The translations under genes and the position numbers were made by a program. Below, in pieces: positions 37,042 to 46,343 of a DNA stretch of 64,000 bases. The notes under the pieces were generated by a model, which saw nothing but the letters and a program-made list of their open reading frames with translations, searched no databases and was not told the origin of the DNA. The DNA comes from Arthrobacter glacialis (GTDB lineage: Bacteria; Actinomycetota; Actinomycetes; Actinomycetales; Micrococcaceae): positions 186,001-250,000 of the forward strand of contig NZ_PPXC01000006.1 of the NCBI RefSeq assembly GCF_002909445.1. Reading direction: 5' to 3'. How positions within the stretch are numbered: position 1 is the first letter of the stretch; every line of letters begins with the position of its first letter.

Positions 37042-38514
37042 CTAGGAGAAGTCCGCAGCAGCCTTCTGGATTTGCTCCAACCACAGTTCACGGGCTTCCA
37101 AGGCTTCAGTTGCCTTGGCCACCTTGCGGGCATCCCCGGCCTTCTGGGCCTTGGCAAGATCTTCCTTCAGGCCAGCAATGGTGGCTTCAAGCTGGCTCAA
37201 GGCGCTGCTGGTGCGGGCTTTGGCTTCGGGGTCGCTGCGGCGCCAGTTGTCCTCATCGGCGGCACGAACGGCGTCCTCAACCTTGCGCAAGCCGGTATCA
37301 ATGCGCGCCATGTCATTGCGCGGAACCTTGCCGGCTTCCTCCCACCTGTCACGAATGGACTGCAAAGCCTTCTTCGTGGCGTTGAGGTCCTTGATGGGCA
37401 GCAGTGCCTCGGCTTCGGCAAGCAGGGCTTCCTTGACCAGCAAGTTGGCACCGAATTCCTCATCGAGGGCGTTGTTGGCGTCCTGGCGGGCAGCGAAGAA
37501 CTTGTCCTGCGCGCCGCGGAAGCGGGCCCACAGGGCGTCGTCGTCCTTGCGGCTCGCGCGCGGTGAGCTCTTCCACTGATCCATCAAGCGGCGGTACTCG
37601 CCAGCGGCGAAACCCCAGTCGGTTGACGTGGCCAATTCCTCGGCGGCCTCAATCAAGGACTCCTTGGTGTTCTTGGCTGCGGCGTTGTTGTTGTCCAGCT
37701 GCGAGAAGTAGGCGCGGCGGTGACGGTCAAACACGGTGCGGGCGCTGCGGAATCGCTTCCACAGGCCTTCCTCCGTGGCGCGGCCAAGGCGCATGCCGGA
37801 CTTCTGTGCCTGCTTCCAGAACTCGAAGAGTTCGTTCATGCGGGCGCTGCTAACCTTCCACTGAATGGCTGCGGGGTCTTCGGCTGCAATGGCCTCGGCC
37901 TCGGCCACAATGGCCTCGCGGGCCGCCAACTCAACGGTGCGGGCAGCCTCGTGGGTTGCGCGCTCCGCGGCGGTCAGGGCCTTGATGCTCTCATCCAGTG
38001 CCACCAGACGGGCCAACGCCGTGTTGACGTCACCCACGGAAGTGCGTTCGCCAAGCTGTTCGCGCAGGTGCGTGACAGTCTTGTGCATGTCAGCGGTGGG
38101 GGCCTTGGCCTCAACACGCTGCTCAAGCAACGTTACCTGGGCCAGGATGTCCTCGAACTTGCGGGCAAAGTAGGCCAGGGCCTCATCCTTGCTGGCGCCG
38201 GGGTACTGGCCCACAGGGAACTCTTCGCCGTCCAGCAGCAGGAAAACGTGTCCGTCTTCTTCAGCGCGGCCAAACTTGGCAGCTTCCACCAGATTCACCG
38301 CCGGGACAGCCGCCACAGGGGCAGCAACGGGGGCAGCAGGCGCTGCGGGAGCCTTGGGCCGGGCAGCAAAGGCCGCCGGTGAAGGCGAAGGCGAGGGAGC
38401 TGGAACGGGGGCCTGCGCCGCGTCGGCAACAACTGGTGCAGAGCTTTCCTGGGCAGGAATAGCCGGCTCGGTTGTTGAGGCAAGTGTTTCGTCGGATTCT
38501 TGACTGTGTGTCAC
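37042..38514 (-). CDS. DUF349-domain coiled-coil protein
   Basis: A 490-residue acidic helical protein. After a Pro/Ala-rich N-terminal region (residues 15-75) come repeated DUF349 units with W-x-F or L-W-x-R-F spacing (EGLWKRFRSARTVFDRHR, DALWARFRGAQDKFFAARQ, RDRWEEAGKVPR). DUF349 proteins are widespread in actinobacteria with little known function. GTG 38514 fits the family start; TTG 38556 would add 14 residues. Neighbouring genes (cyclophilin upstream on the same strand, relA) do not define its role. Confidence 0.85.
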   Translation of the reverse strand: MTHSQESDETLASTTEPAIPAQESSAPVVADAAQAPVPAPSPSPSPAAFAARPKAPAAPAAPVAAPVAAVPAVNLVEAAKFGRAEEDGHVFLLLDGEEFPVGQYPGASKDEALAYFARKFEDILAQVTLLEQRVEAKAPTADMHKTVTHLREQLGERTSVGDVNTALARLVALDESIKALTAAERATHEAARTVELAAREAIVAEAEAIAAEDPAAIQWKVSSARMNELFEFWKQAQKSGMRLGRATEEGLWKRFRSARTVFDRHRRAYFSQLDNNNAAAKNTKESLIEAAEELATSTDWGFAAGEYRRLMDQWKSSPRASRKDDDALWARFRGAQDKFFAARQDANNALDEEFGANLLVKEALLAEAEALLPIKDLNATKKALQSIRDRWEEAGKVPRNDMARIDTGLRKVEDAVRAADEDNWRRSDPEAKARTSSALSQLEATIAGLKEDLAKAQKAGDARKVAKATEALEARELWLEQIQKAAADFS

Positions 38515-38637
38515 CGCTAAAAGTCTTTCGCTGGAGGGAACTGATGGGTGGAGCAAAGCGATCTGGCCGTGATCGCGCTGGAGCGTGGTTTCCGTGGTGG
38601 GCGCTAATGCGTTCCGCCAAGAATGGCCTTATGAAAT

Positions 38638-39468
38638 CTAATCAAGCTTGAACGAGTCTATCGTCACCTTGGTCTTGGGTGCGCCGTCGGTGGCGTCTGC
38701 CTCGATGCCGCCGCCAGCAATTGCGTCCACAACATCCAGGCCGCTGGTGACCTTGCCAACAATTGTGTAGCCGCCGGTGTCCTGCGGAAGGACCGTGTCC
38801 TTGAAGGTGATGAAGAACTGCGTGCCATTGGAGAACGTGGTGTTTGCGCGGGCTACGGCAATGGTGCCGGCAGGGTATTTTCCGTCAGCCGGGGTGTTTT
38901 CCACCGGGCCCCACAGGTAGCTGGGATCGCCCTGGCCGTCGCCGTTGAGCGATCCGCACTGCAACACACCGAAGTCGGGCGCGTCGGCCAGGCGGTGGCA
39001 GCTCTTGCCCGTCATGAAGCCGGAGTCTGCCAGGGACTTGAATACGGCCGCGGCTTGGGGTGCGGCGGTGCCGTCCAGGCTCACGCCAACGGGCTGGCCG
39101 TTGAGGCTCAGTGATCCAGTGAAGGTCTTGCCCGCGGCGGTGTCAGCCTTGGGAACCGTGGGACTGTTGGTCTCTGCAGGCGCAGCCGTTGTGGGGGCCG
39201 GCGATGGTGCCACCGTAGCTGTGGGCGTTGGTTCGGTCTCAGCCGATGCGCTGTCCTTGGGTGTGAACACAGTCAGCGCCAGCACAATGGCAACCACCAA
39301 GGCAACAGCGATGGCGATGGCCGCGATCAAGTTGTCGCGCTTGCGGCGTTGCTGTTGCTCCTGGTGCAGGGCCTGGTTGGCCTGCATGCGTGCAACGCGT
39401 GCCTTTGCTTCGCGGTTGGACTTATTGGTGTTGACCAACTGTGCCTCGCCTTCATGTGTGAGCTTCAA
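38638..39468 (-). CDS. Membrane-anchored peptidyl-prolyl cis-trans isomerase (cyclophilin)
   Basis: A 276-residue protein with a basic cytoplasmic N-terminus, one membrane helix (about 47-67, LIAAIAIAVALVVAIVLAL), a Thr/Pro/Ala-rich linker (75-105), and an extracytoplasmic cyclophilin domain. Visible cyclophilin features are FITFKDTVLPQDTGGYTIVGKV and the CHRLADAP segment. It likely assists folding of exported proteins. ATG 39468 and TTG 39438 are both possible starts, the latter being closer to the family N-terminus. It is divergent from hisS over about 218 bases, in which I see no clear element. Confidence 0.86.
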   Translation of the reverse strand: MKLTHEGEAQLVNTNKSNREAKARVARMQANQALHQEQQQRRKRDNLIAAIAIAVALVVAIVLALTVFTPKDSASAETEPTPTATVAPSPAPTTAAPAETNSPTVPKADTAAGKTFTGSLSLNGQPVGVSLDGTAAPQAAAVFKSLADSGFMTGKSCHRLADAPDFGVLQCGSLNGDGQGDPSYLWGPVENTPADGKYPAGTIAVARANTTFSNGTQFFITFKDTVLPQDTGGYTIVGKVTSGLDVVDAIAGGGIEADATDGAPKTKVTIDSFKLD

Positions 39469-39686
39469 CGTGAGCGGTACGTTTACCCGCGCCGTGTGAG
39501 CGTGGCGGGGGTAGGTTAGGGGTGGAGTGCCAAACCTTATAAAATGGCATTCGGTGTCAGTTTACTCATGTATGTGCCGCAAAGCTGCGAGCATGACAGG
39601 GCCACGCTCACACCATTACGTTTACCCGCGACGCCACTTCTCGTGATCGAACACCTCACGTGGCGCATGTTAGGAGAGCATTACCC

Positions 39687-41033
39687 ATGGCACGCAACGC
39701 CTCCTTGTCCGGTTTTCCCGAGTGGCTTCCCGAGGAACGGCTGGTGGAACAGCATGTGTTGGACACCCTGCGCCGCACCTTTGAACTTCACGGGTTCAGC
39801 TCTGTAGAGACTCGGGCGGTGGAGACTGTGGGCCAACTCCTGCGCAAGGGTGAGATTGATAAAGAGGTGTATGCGCTCTCCCGCCTGCAGGACGACGACG
39901 GGAATGCGGCCGCAGCTGCCAAGGCCGACCCCAACCAGCTGGCCCTGCACTTTGACTTGACAGTGCCCTTTGCCCGCTACGTGGTGGAGAACGCCGGATA
40001 CCTGTCCTTCCCGTTCCGCCGCTACCAGATCCAGAAGGTGTGGCGCGGCGAGCGTCCCCAGGAGGGCCGTGCCCGCGAGTTCACCCAGGCGGACATTGAC
40101 GTAGTGGCCGACGGTGAGCTTCCCTTCCGCTATGACGTGGAACTTGCGCTGGTGATTGCCGAGGCACTCTCCGCCCTGCCCATTCCCGCCTTCAAGTTGC
40201 GCATCAACAACCGCAAATTGGCTGAGGGTTTCTACCGGGGGATTGGCCTGAGCGACACCGCAGGGGTGCTGCGCAGCATCGACAAGCTGGAAAAGATTGG
40301 CGCGGAAGCCGTTGCCAACCTGCTGAAGAACGAGCTCGGCGCCACTGACGAGCAAGCCGCCAAGGCCCTTGCCTTGGCATCCATCCGCACGGAAGACACC
40401 TCCTTTGTGGCCGCTGTGCGCGCACTGGGTGTCACCGACGAGCTCATGGAAGAAGGCTTGAGTGAGCTGGAGCAAGTTATTGCTGCAGCCGTGAAGAGCG
40501 CCCCGGGTTCGGTGGTGGCGGACCTTTCCATTGCCCGCGGCCTGGACTACTACACAGGAACCGTCTACGAGACTGTACTGGTGGGCCACGAGGCGCTGGG
40601 TTCCATCTGCTCCGGTGGCCGCTATGACGCCCTGGCATCCAAGGGCAACCGCAAGTTCCCCGGCGTCGGGCTCTCCATTGGTGTCACCCGCCTGGTGGCC
40701 CGCATCCTCAGCCAGGAATTCGCCAAGGCCTCGCGCAGCGTCCCCACAGCCGTTCTGGTCACCCTGGTGGATGAGGACAGCTGGTCGGACGCCCAGGACG
40801 TGGCAGCAGCCTTGCGGGCCCGCGGCATCTCCACCGAGGTTGCCGCCAAGGCGGACAAGTTCGGCAAACAGATCAAGTACGCCGACAAGCGCGGGATTCC
40901 CTACGTCTGGTTCACCGACGAGTCCGGGACCCACCAGGTCAAGGACATTCGTAGCGGCGAGCAGGTAGTGGCGGATCCCGCCGTCTGGATGCCACCGGCT
41001 ACGGACCTGGTGCCGCAAATCGTTCAGGCGTAG
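39687..41033 (+). CDS. hisS: Histidyl-tRNA synthetase
   Basis: A 448-residue class II enzyme. Motif 2 contains RRYQIQKVWRGERPQEGRAREF; the histidine-specific motifs are ARGLDYYTGTVYE and SICSGGRYD; the C-terminal domain binds the anticodon. ATG 39687 has AGGAGA nine bases upstream; the frame is open to 39660 but that part lacks family similarity. It is followed by a long structured gap before aspS. Confidence 0.96.
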   Translation: MARNASLSGFPEWLPEERLVEQHVLDTLRRTFELHGFSSVETRAVETVGQLLRKGEIDKEVYALSRLQDDDGNAAAAAKADPNQLALHFDLTVPFARYVVENAGYLSFPFRRYQIQKVWRGERPQEGRAREFTQADIDVVADGELPFRYDVELALVIAEALSALPIPAFKLRINNRKLAEGFYRGIGLSDTAGVLRSIDKLEKIGAEAVANLLKNELGATDEQAAKALALASIRTEDTSFVAAVRALGVTDELMEEGLSELEQVIAAAVKSAPGSVVADLSIARGLDYYTGTVYETVLVGHEALGSICSGGRYDALASKGNRKFPGVGLSIGVTRLVARILSQEFAKASRSVPTAVLVTLVDEDSWSDAQDVAAALRARGISTEVAAKADKFGKQIKYADKRGIPYVWFTDESGTHQVKDIRSGEQVVADPAVWMPPATDLVPQIVQA

Positions 41034-41060
41034 TACCAGCCGCACGAGCACTCTCACGAG

Positions 41061-41142
41061 GTAGGGGCTGGTGCCCGCACCGCGCCACACACGACTCCGT
41101 CGGTGTGTCCGCGGTGGCACCCACCACACCGCCAGCCCCTAC
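41061..41142 (+). repeat. Long nested hairpin between hisS and aspS
   Basis: An outer perfect 11-bp stem (41061-41071 with 41132-41142) encloses further complementary arms: CACCGCG (41078-41084) with CGCGGTG (41110-41116), and GGTGCC (41070-41075) with GGCACC (41116-41121). It fills most of the 212-base gap. There is no T-run, so it is not a typical terminator, though it may reduce read-through or stabilise hisS RNA. Confidence 0.6.
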
Positions 41143-41245
41143 GCTCGCTGCGCGCTCGGGTGCCTGCCTGATCACGGTAAACTTCTAGACAAATCATCTT
41201 TGCGGCTCGGATCCCGGGCTGTTCACCACCATTGAAAGGAATGCT

Positions 41246-43021
41246 GTGCTGCGCACACATGACCTGGGCTCCTTGCGGGCCGAACATATTGGCCAGACCG
41301 TCACACTCTCGGGGTGGGTTGCCCGCCGTCGAGATCACGGTGGTGTGGCTTTCCTTGATCTGCGCGACGCCTCGGGCGTGTCGCAGATTGTGGTGCGTGA
41401 AGAGGATGTGTTCCATTCACTGCGCAACGAATACGTTTTGCAGATCACCGGAATGGTTTCCCGCCGCCCCGAGGGCAACGAGAACCCGGCCCTGGCAACA
41501 GGTGAGATTGAAGTCATGGCGGATACCGTCGTCGTCCTCAACGAAGCCGCACCGCTGCCGTTCCAGGTAGACGAGCACGTTGAGGTTGGTGAGGAAGCGC
41601 GCCTGAAGCACCGCTACCTGGACCTGCGCCGTCCGGGCATGCAGCGCAACCTGCGCCTGCGCTCGGAGGCCAACCGCGTGGCCCGCAACCTGCTGCACGA
41701 GCAGGGCTACACCGAGATTGAAACCCCAACGCTGACCCGTTCCACCCCTGAAGGCGCCCGCGACTTCGTGGTGCCGGCACGGTTGGCACCGGGTTCCTGG
41801 TACGCACTGCCGCAGTCCCCGCAGCTGTTCAAGCAGTTGTTGCAGGTGGGCGGCTTTGAGAAGTACTACCAGATCGCCCGCTGCTACCGAGATGAGGACT
41901 TCCGTGCGGACCGCCAGCCGGAATTCACCCAGCTGGACATCGAGGCAAGCTTCGTGGACCAAGATGACATCATCGCCCTGGGCGAGAAGATTGTCTCCGC
42001 ATTGTGGAAGCTGATCGACGTCGAAATCCCGATGCCCATCCAGCGCATGACGTACCGCGACGCCATGGCCCGCTTCGGCTCGGACAAGCCGGACCTGCGC
42101 TTCGGGCTGGAATTGACCGAGATGACGGAGTTCTTCAAGGACACCGAGTTTGGCGTGTTCAAGGCTCCTTACGTTGGCGCAGTTGTCATGCCCGGTGGCG
42201 CTTCACAGCCCCGCCGCCAGCTCGATGCTTGGCAGGAATGGGCCAAGCAGCGCGGCGCCAAGGGCCTTGCCTACGTGCTGGTCAAGGACGAGGGTGAGCT
42301 GACTGGTCCGGTTGCCAAGAACCTCACGGACACCGAGCGTGCCGGCCTGGCCGACGCCGTTGGCGCCAAGATCGGTGACTGCATCTTCTTCGCCGCCGGC
42401 GATGTTTCCCCCTCACGCGCACTCCTGGGTGCAGCCCGCGTTGAGATCGGCCACCGCACCGGGTTGATCAACCCGGCCGACTGGGCCTTCGTGTGGATCG
42501 TCGACGCGCCCATGTTTGAGCCAGCATCCGACGCCGTCGCCTCCGGTGACGTTGCTGTTGGTGCCGGCAAGTGGACAGCTGTGCACCATGCGTTCACCTC
42601 GCCCAAGCCCGAGTTCATGGACACCTTTGACACCGACCCGGAAAACGCGCTGTCCTACGCCTACGACATCGTGTGCAACGGCAACGAGATCGGTGGCGGT
42701 TCCATCCGTATCCACCGCAGCGATGTGCAGGAACGCGTGTTTGAGCTCATGGGCCTGGACAAGGAGTCCGCGCAGACCAAGTTCGGCTTCCTGCTCGAGG
42801 GCTTCAAGTTCGGAGCCCCGCCGCACGGCGGCATTGCCATCGGCTGGGACCGTGCCGTGTCCCTGCTGGCCGGGGTGGATTCCATCCGCGACGTCATTGC
42901 GTTCCCGAAGTCCGGCGGCGGCTACGACCCGTTGACCCAGGCCCCGGCGCCCATCACGGCGCAGCAGCGCAAGGAAGCCGGCGTTGACTTCAAGCCGGAA
43001 GCCAAGCCCGAGGCCAAGTAG
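41246..43021 (+). CDS. aspS: Aspartyl-tRNA synthetase
   Basis: A 591-residue bacterial-type enzyme: anticodon OB fold ([17 protein letters not shown]), flipping loop and active site ([20 protein letters not shown]), the inserted GAD domain (about 290-410), and motif 3 (GGIAIGWDR). The GTG start at 41246 has a GAAAGGA site upstream. The bacterial GAD-containing form may also be a non-discriminating AspRS; a gatCAB operon elsewhere would settle that. A strong terminator follows. Confidence 0.97.
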   Translation: MLRTHDLGSLRAEHIGQTVTLSGWVARRRDHGGVAFLDLRDASGVSQIVVREEDVFHSLRNEYVLQITGMVSRRPEGNENPALATGEIEVMADTVVVLNEAAPLPFQVDEHVEVGEEARLKHRYLDLRRPGMQRNLRLRSEANRVARNLLHEQGYTEIETPTLTRSTPEGARDFVVPARLAPGSWYALPQSPQLFKQLLQVGGFEKYYQIARCYRDEDFRADRQPEFTQLDIEASFVDQDDIIALGEKIVSALWKLIDVEIPMPIQRMTYRDAMARFGSDKPDLRFGLELTEMTEFFKDTEFGVFKAPYVGAVVMPGGASQPRRQLDAWQEWAKQRGAKGLAYVLVKDEGELTGPVAKNLTDTERAGLADAVGAKIGDCIFFAAGDVSPSRALLGAARVEIGHRTGLINPADWAFVWIVDAPMFEPASDAVASGDVAVGAGKWTAVHHAFTSPKPEFMDTFDTDPENALSYAYDIVCNGNEIGGGSIRIHRSDVQERVFELMGLDKESAQTKFGFLLEGFKFGAPPHGGIAIGWDRAVSLLAGVDSIRDVIAFPKSGGGYDPLTQAPAPITAQQRKEAGVDFKPEAKPEAK

Positions 43022-43038
43022 CACCTGCTCCACACGTA

Positions 43039-43074
43039 AATGCCGGTCTCCCGCCCAGGGAGGCCGGCATTTTT
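43039..43074 (+). terminator. Rho-independent terminator of aspS
   Basis: AATGCCGGTCTCC (43039-43051) pairs with GGAGGCCGGCATT (43059-43071) apart from one G-T-like position, followed by TTTT. It begins 17 bases after the aspS stop. Confidence 0.9.
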
Positions 43075-43075
43075 G

Positions 43076-43137
43076 TGGTGAGTGCGCAGCTAATGCGAGT
43101 TTCGGCGTCGGAACTCGCATCAGCTGCGCACTCACCA
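43076..43137. repeat. 26-bp-arm palindrome downstream of aspS
   Basis: Arms 43076-43101 and 43112-43137 are complementary at 25 of 26 positions (arm begins TGGTGAGTGCGCAGC) around a 10-base loop. It abuts the aspS terminator and precedes a pseudogene. The size and near-perfect symmetry suggest a mobile palindromic repeat (REP/MITE-like) rather than a terminator. Other copies would have to be sought in the genome. Confidence 0.7.
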
Positions 43138-43201
43138 GAGCCGGTGACCTTGCCTCCCACGGTGATCGAGTCGAGCGCACCGTCAGCGCCGCCCGGCTAC
43201 G

Positions 43202-44002
43202 ATGAAGCGTGTGAATGACTCTGTCGGGCGAGACTGTACCGTGGACGCCCTTGAAGTGTTGATGAATGAGTCCTGGCCTGCTCCGGAGGCGATGGATCGC
43301 GATGGGTGGGTGCTGCGATCAGCCAGCTCAGTGACCCAGCGGGCCAACTCGGTGTGGCCTCGACAGGCGCCCGCTGATCTTGCGGTGGCACTTCGAGATA
43401 CCGTGAGCTGGTACGCCACACGCCGCCAGCCCGTCATCTTCCAAGTGACCCATCGCCCGGAAAACCGCGCTTTGGAACAGCTGCTGGACCTTCAGCGATA
43501 TTCTCGGCAGTCGGAGACGCTGATCATGACAGCTGTTGGCAGCGTCAATGGGGCCCCTGCCACGCCGGCCGGCATCACCCTGACGTTGAGCGGTGCGCCG
43601 TCGAAGGAGTGGATTGATTTGTGATGGCGGATAGACGGTAGGGGAGCGGCCGCCGAACGCGAGGTGGCCCGGGGGATCCTCACGGGAATCCCTTCGCTCT
43701 ACGCCTCGGCCGTGAATGGCGACGGCATGGTGGTGGGAACCGGGCGGGTGACGCTGCTCAACGGGTGGGCCGGGATCTATTGCATGAGTGTCCATCCGGG
43801 CTTTCGCCGGCAGGGCATTGCAGCGTCCATTCTTCGCCAGCTCCTTGACGCGGCTCACGAGCGAGGCACTGCCCAAGCGTGGTTGCTGGTGACGGCCGCG
43901 AACGCAGGCGCGCATGCACTCTATAAACAAGGTGGATTTAGAGAAGTTGGCAGGTATCACTACCGCCAAGCGCCTCTGCGCCGGGCACCCATGGCCTGCT
44001 GA
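43202..44002 (+). pseudogene. GNAT acetyltransferase interrupted by an in-frame TGA
   Basis: One frame runs from 43202 to 44002 with a single TGA at 43622-43624. Before it lies an N-terminal half (DALEVLMNESWPAPE, RDGWVLRSASSVTQRANSVWP) typical of GNAT proteins that start with this block; after it the same frame continues as WRIDGRG and then a complete acetyl-CoA site (VHPGFRRQGIAASILRQLL) and motif B (NAGAHALYKQGGF). A Trp codon (TGG) is the likely ancestor of the TGA. The remaining sequence is intact, so the mutation looks recent. ATG 43202 or GTG 43211 could be the start. Confidence 0.85.
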
Positions 44003-44051
44003 CCGGCCACTGCCGCCGCTACGCCTGCTCGCCAATGCCCTCGGATGTGAC

Positions 44052-44540
44052 CTAAAGAATCAGCTTGAACCCCACGTGAGACGCTGTGAAGCCCAGCCGC
44101 TCATAGAATCGATGAGCGGCGTCTCGAGATTTGTCACTGGTCAACTGGACCAAGGCGGCGCCCCGGTGCCTCCCCTCTGCGATGGCCCACTCCATCATCG
44201 AGGATCCCAAGCCGTTGCCACGAAGCCGCTCGTCTACCCGGACCGCCTCCACCAGCAATCGCGTCGCGCCCAACCGGGCCAGGCCGGGGATAACTGTCAA
44301 CTGCATGGTGGCCACAACAGTTTCCAGGTCATCCACGACGGCGACCAGCAACTGCGCCGGGTCCGCGTCGATCGCCTGAAAAGCAGTCAAATACGACACG
44401 TGATTCTCAGGCGCAGTCGAATTCTCAGCCTGGCGGATGGTGTCGTTGGCCATAAGTTCAACAATCGGGACAACGTCGGCTTCAACGGCCCTGCGCAAGT
44501 AAAAACTTTTACCGGACAAGACAATGGTTTCGAGGATCAT
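44052..44540 (-). CDS. GNAT-family N-acetyltransferase
   Basis: A 162-residue single-domain acetyltransferase. The acetyl-CoA loop is VDERLRGNGLGSSMMEWAI near residues 101-119; SRDAAHRFYERLGFTASHVG is the C-terminal motif with the usual Tyr. It matches the small GNAT group common in actinobacteria and is one of several such genes in this region. Substrate unknown. The ATG at 44540 has AAAGGA upstream on the minus strand. Confidence 0.87.
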   Translation of the reverse strand: MILETIVLSGKSFYLRRAVEADVVPIVELMANDTIRQAENSTAPENHVSYLTAFQAIDADPAQLLVAVVDDLETVVATMQLTVIPGLARLGATRLLVEAVRVDERLRGNGLGSSMMEWAIAEGRHRGAALVQLTSDKSRDAAHRFYERLGFTASHVGFKLIL

Positions 44541-44603
44541 GAACTGATCCTTTCACGCCCCGCGAGTACGTACCTCAGAGATCTCCGGCTATAGGCTGGG
44601 TGG

Positions 44604-45099
44604 ATGCCCGGCAGCTCAGAATTCAGCGCACGCCGTCCCGATGTCACCGATGTGGAACTTATCGGCGGCGTCGAAAAGCGCAGCCTCACCATAGTGGAGT
44701 ACGACCCGATCTGGCCAGCCATTTTCAACGTCAGTTCCGGGGCTTGCGGCGAAACCGATTGTCGACATCCTCGTAACGGTTGCTGACATCACCGCAGAGG
44801 AGGATTACCTCAGCCCTCTTTTGGATGTTGGTTATGAGCTTCGGATCCGTGAGCCTGGACATCGTATGGTCAGGACACCGGCACTCGATGTTCATATCCA
44901 CCTCCTCGAGGTCAAGCATCCAAGTGTTAGTGCCTACCTCGAGTTCCGGAACAGGTTGCGGAAGCATGCCCAGGATAGAGACCTCTATGCTCGGACAAAA
45001 CGTGAGCTCCTGACGCAGGACTGGCCAGACATGAATGCCTATGCCGCTGCCAAGGCCGAAGTCATCACAGATATCCTGTCACGAGCGCGCCCCAGGTAG
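44604..45099 (+). pseudogene. GrpB-family (nucleotidyltransferase-like) protein with internal deletion
   Basis: The first part (44604 to about 44726) encodes the GrpB N-terminus ending in SLTIVEYDPIWPAIF. The sequence then switches frame at 44724-44730 and resumes with TSVPGLAAKPIVDIL, then EPGHRMVRTPALDVHIH and the C-terminal RTKRELLTQDWPDMNAYA. About 22 residues between the WPAIF segment and TSVPG, present in GrpB homologues, are missing, and the loss is out of frame. The C-terminal part could only be made from an internal start, so the gene is probably inactive. GrpB proteins are a nucleotidyltransferase-fold family of unclear function. Confidence 0.85.
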
Positions 45100-45106
45100 C
45101 GCTTCA

Positions 45107-45658
45107 TCAGGCATCCTGGTCGTGCAGGATTGTTTGGTAGAGGTTGTGGTCCTGCCAAGTCCCGGCGATCTTGAGGTACTCGGGCGCCAGGCCAATCTGC
45201 TCGAAGCCAGCCTTCAACAACACCCGCTGCGAGCCAATATTGTGCAGCAGTGTGCCTGCTTCTATGCGGTGCAGCCCAAGTTCGTCACGGGCAGTTTCGA
45301 CGAGCACCTTGACCGCAGCGGAGGCCAGGCCACGACCTGCGTACTGTTTATCCACCCAGTAGCCCAACCCCGCGCTCTGGAAGGGGCCGCGCACTATGCC
45401 GGTCAGGTTGAACCGGCCCACGAGGACATCGCCGGCAAACAACCCGAAGGGAAACCCCTGGCCAGCCTCTGTGGCCGCAAGGCGGTTCACCATGTCAGCG
45501 GCCTGCCAGGCCTCCGTGTAATATTCCTCGGGACGTACCGGTTCCCACGGAGCAAGATATTCCCGGTTGCGCAGATAGGCGGCAGAAAGTGCCGCCGCAT
45601 CGTTCGTTCGCAGTAAACGAATATGGACGTCTTCACTAAGTTTTCGTGATTCAAACAC
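45107..45658 (-). CDS. RimJ/RimL-like GNAT acetyltransferase
   Basis: A 183-residue protein of the ribosomal-protein N-acetyltransferase group: VHIRLLRTNDAAALSAAY at the start, REYLAPWEP, then GYWVDKQYAGRGLASAAVK with the acetyl-CoA loop, and HRIEAGTLLHNIGSQRVLLK. Such proteins acetylate protein N-termini or small molecules. No neighbours explain the substrate. It lies eight bases after the GrpB pseudogene on the other strand. Confidence 0.87.
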   Translation of the reverse strand: MFESRKLSEDVHIRLLRTNDAAALSAAYLRNREYLAPWEPVRPEEYYTEAWQAADMVNRLAATEAGQGFPFGLFAGDVLVGRFNLTGIVRGPFQSAGLGYWVDKQYAGRGLASAAVKVLVETARDELGLHRIEAGTLLHNIGSQRVLLKAGFEQIGLAPEYLKIAGTWQDHNLYQTILHDQDA

Positions 45659-45667
45659 CCGTCAACA

Positions 45668-46162
45668 CTATGCCAAGCGTGTTTCTTGCGGCTGGGAGTT
45701 GTCAGCAAGATCCAGCAGCATGAATACACTGTGCGGATCAGGAACATAGGGCCCAAAGGGTGGGCACTCGGTAAATCCGTGCCGTGCGTAGAGTCGCCGA
45801 GCCGGGGCGAAGAACTCATGGCTGCCCGTCTCCAGGTACAGACATCGGTAGCCGCGGTTCCGGGATTCTGCAACAATCCTCTCGAGAAGCAAGGCAGCAA
45901 CACCACGTCCACGCGCAGCAGGGGTGGTGCGCATGGACTTGACTTCGGCATGGAAGGGGTCCATTTGTTGCAAAGCACCACAGCTGAGCAGCTGCTCACC
46001 GTCGCGCGCGGTCCAAAACGTTACACCCTGTTCGGACAGCGCCGAATGGTCCAAGGCATGGACACTGTCGGCTGGCGAGGTGGCAAACATGTCGGCCAGG
46101 TGCTCCTCGAGCAGTCGCCGAACCTCTGCCTGTTGGGGGTCGTCAATCTCAATCAAAATCAT
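45668..46162 (-). CDS. GNAT-family N-acetyltransferase
   Basis: A 164-residue acetyltransferase of the PaiA/YjgM-like type: SCGALQQMDPFHAEVKSMRT is followed by the acetyl-CoA loop PAARGRGVAALLLERIV and then YLETGSHEFFAPARRLYARHGFTECPPFG, a very typical end of this group. The next gene downstream on the same strand is the RimL-like GNAT at 45107, nine bases away, so the two may be cotranscribed. Substrate unknown. Confidence 0.88.
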   Translation of the reverse strand: MILIEIDDPQQAEVRRLLEEHLADMFATSPADSVHALDHSALSEQGVTFWTARDGEQLLSCGALQQMDPFHAEVKSMRTTPAARGRGVAALLLERIVAESRNRGYRCLYLETGSHEFFAPARRLYARHGFTECPPFGPYVPDPHSVFMLLDLADNSQPQETRLA

Positions 46163-46343
46163 GGGTAGACCATATCCTCAATTGTTGTTCGACTGTGGAA
46201 CATTGGCGACGGCGAATGCTCCTGCAGGGTTCCGCACCGCATATGCTCTGGTCGCCCCATGGCAGCCCATGCCACACTGTGAACCAGCGGGCCCTCCACG
46301 GTGCTGGTTTCAGTGCCCAAATCCCTCCCAGGAGGCCGTGAGC

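Noticed and set aside
39681-41129. 482-codon minus-strand frame opposite hisS
   Set aside because: HisS on the plus strand is unambiguous; the opposite frame is open only because of high GC content.
41034-41245. T-box riboswitch before aspS
   Set aside because: No T-box consensus sequence or specifier-loop arrangement was found; only nested hairpins are visible.
43622-43624. TGA as selenocysteine or Trp codon
   Set aside because: No SECIS-like structure or selenoprotein family fits, and other genes use TGA as stop normally; a nonsense mutation is simpler.
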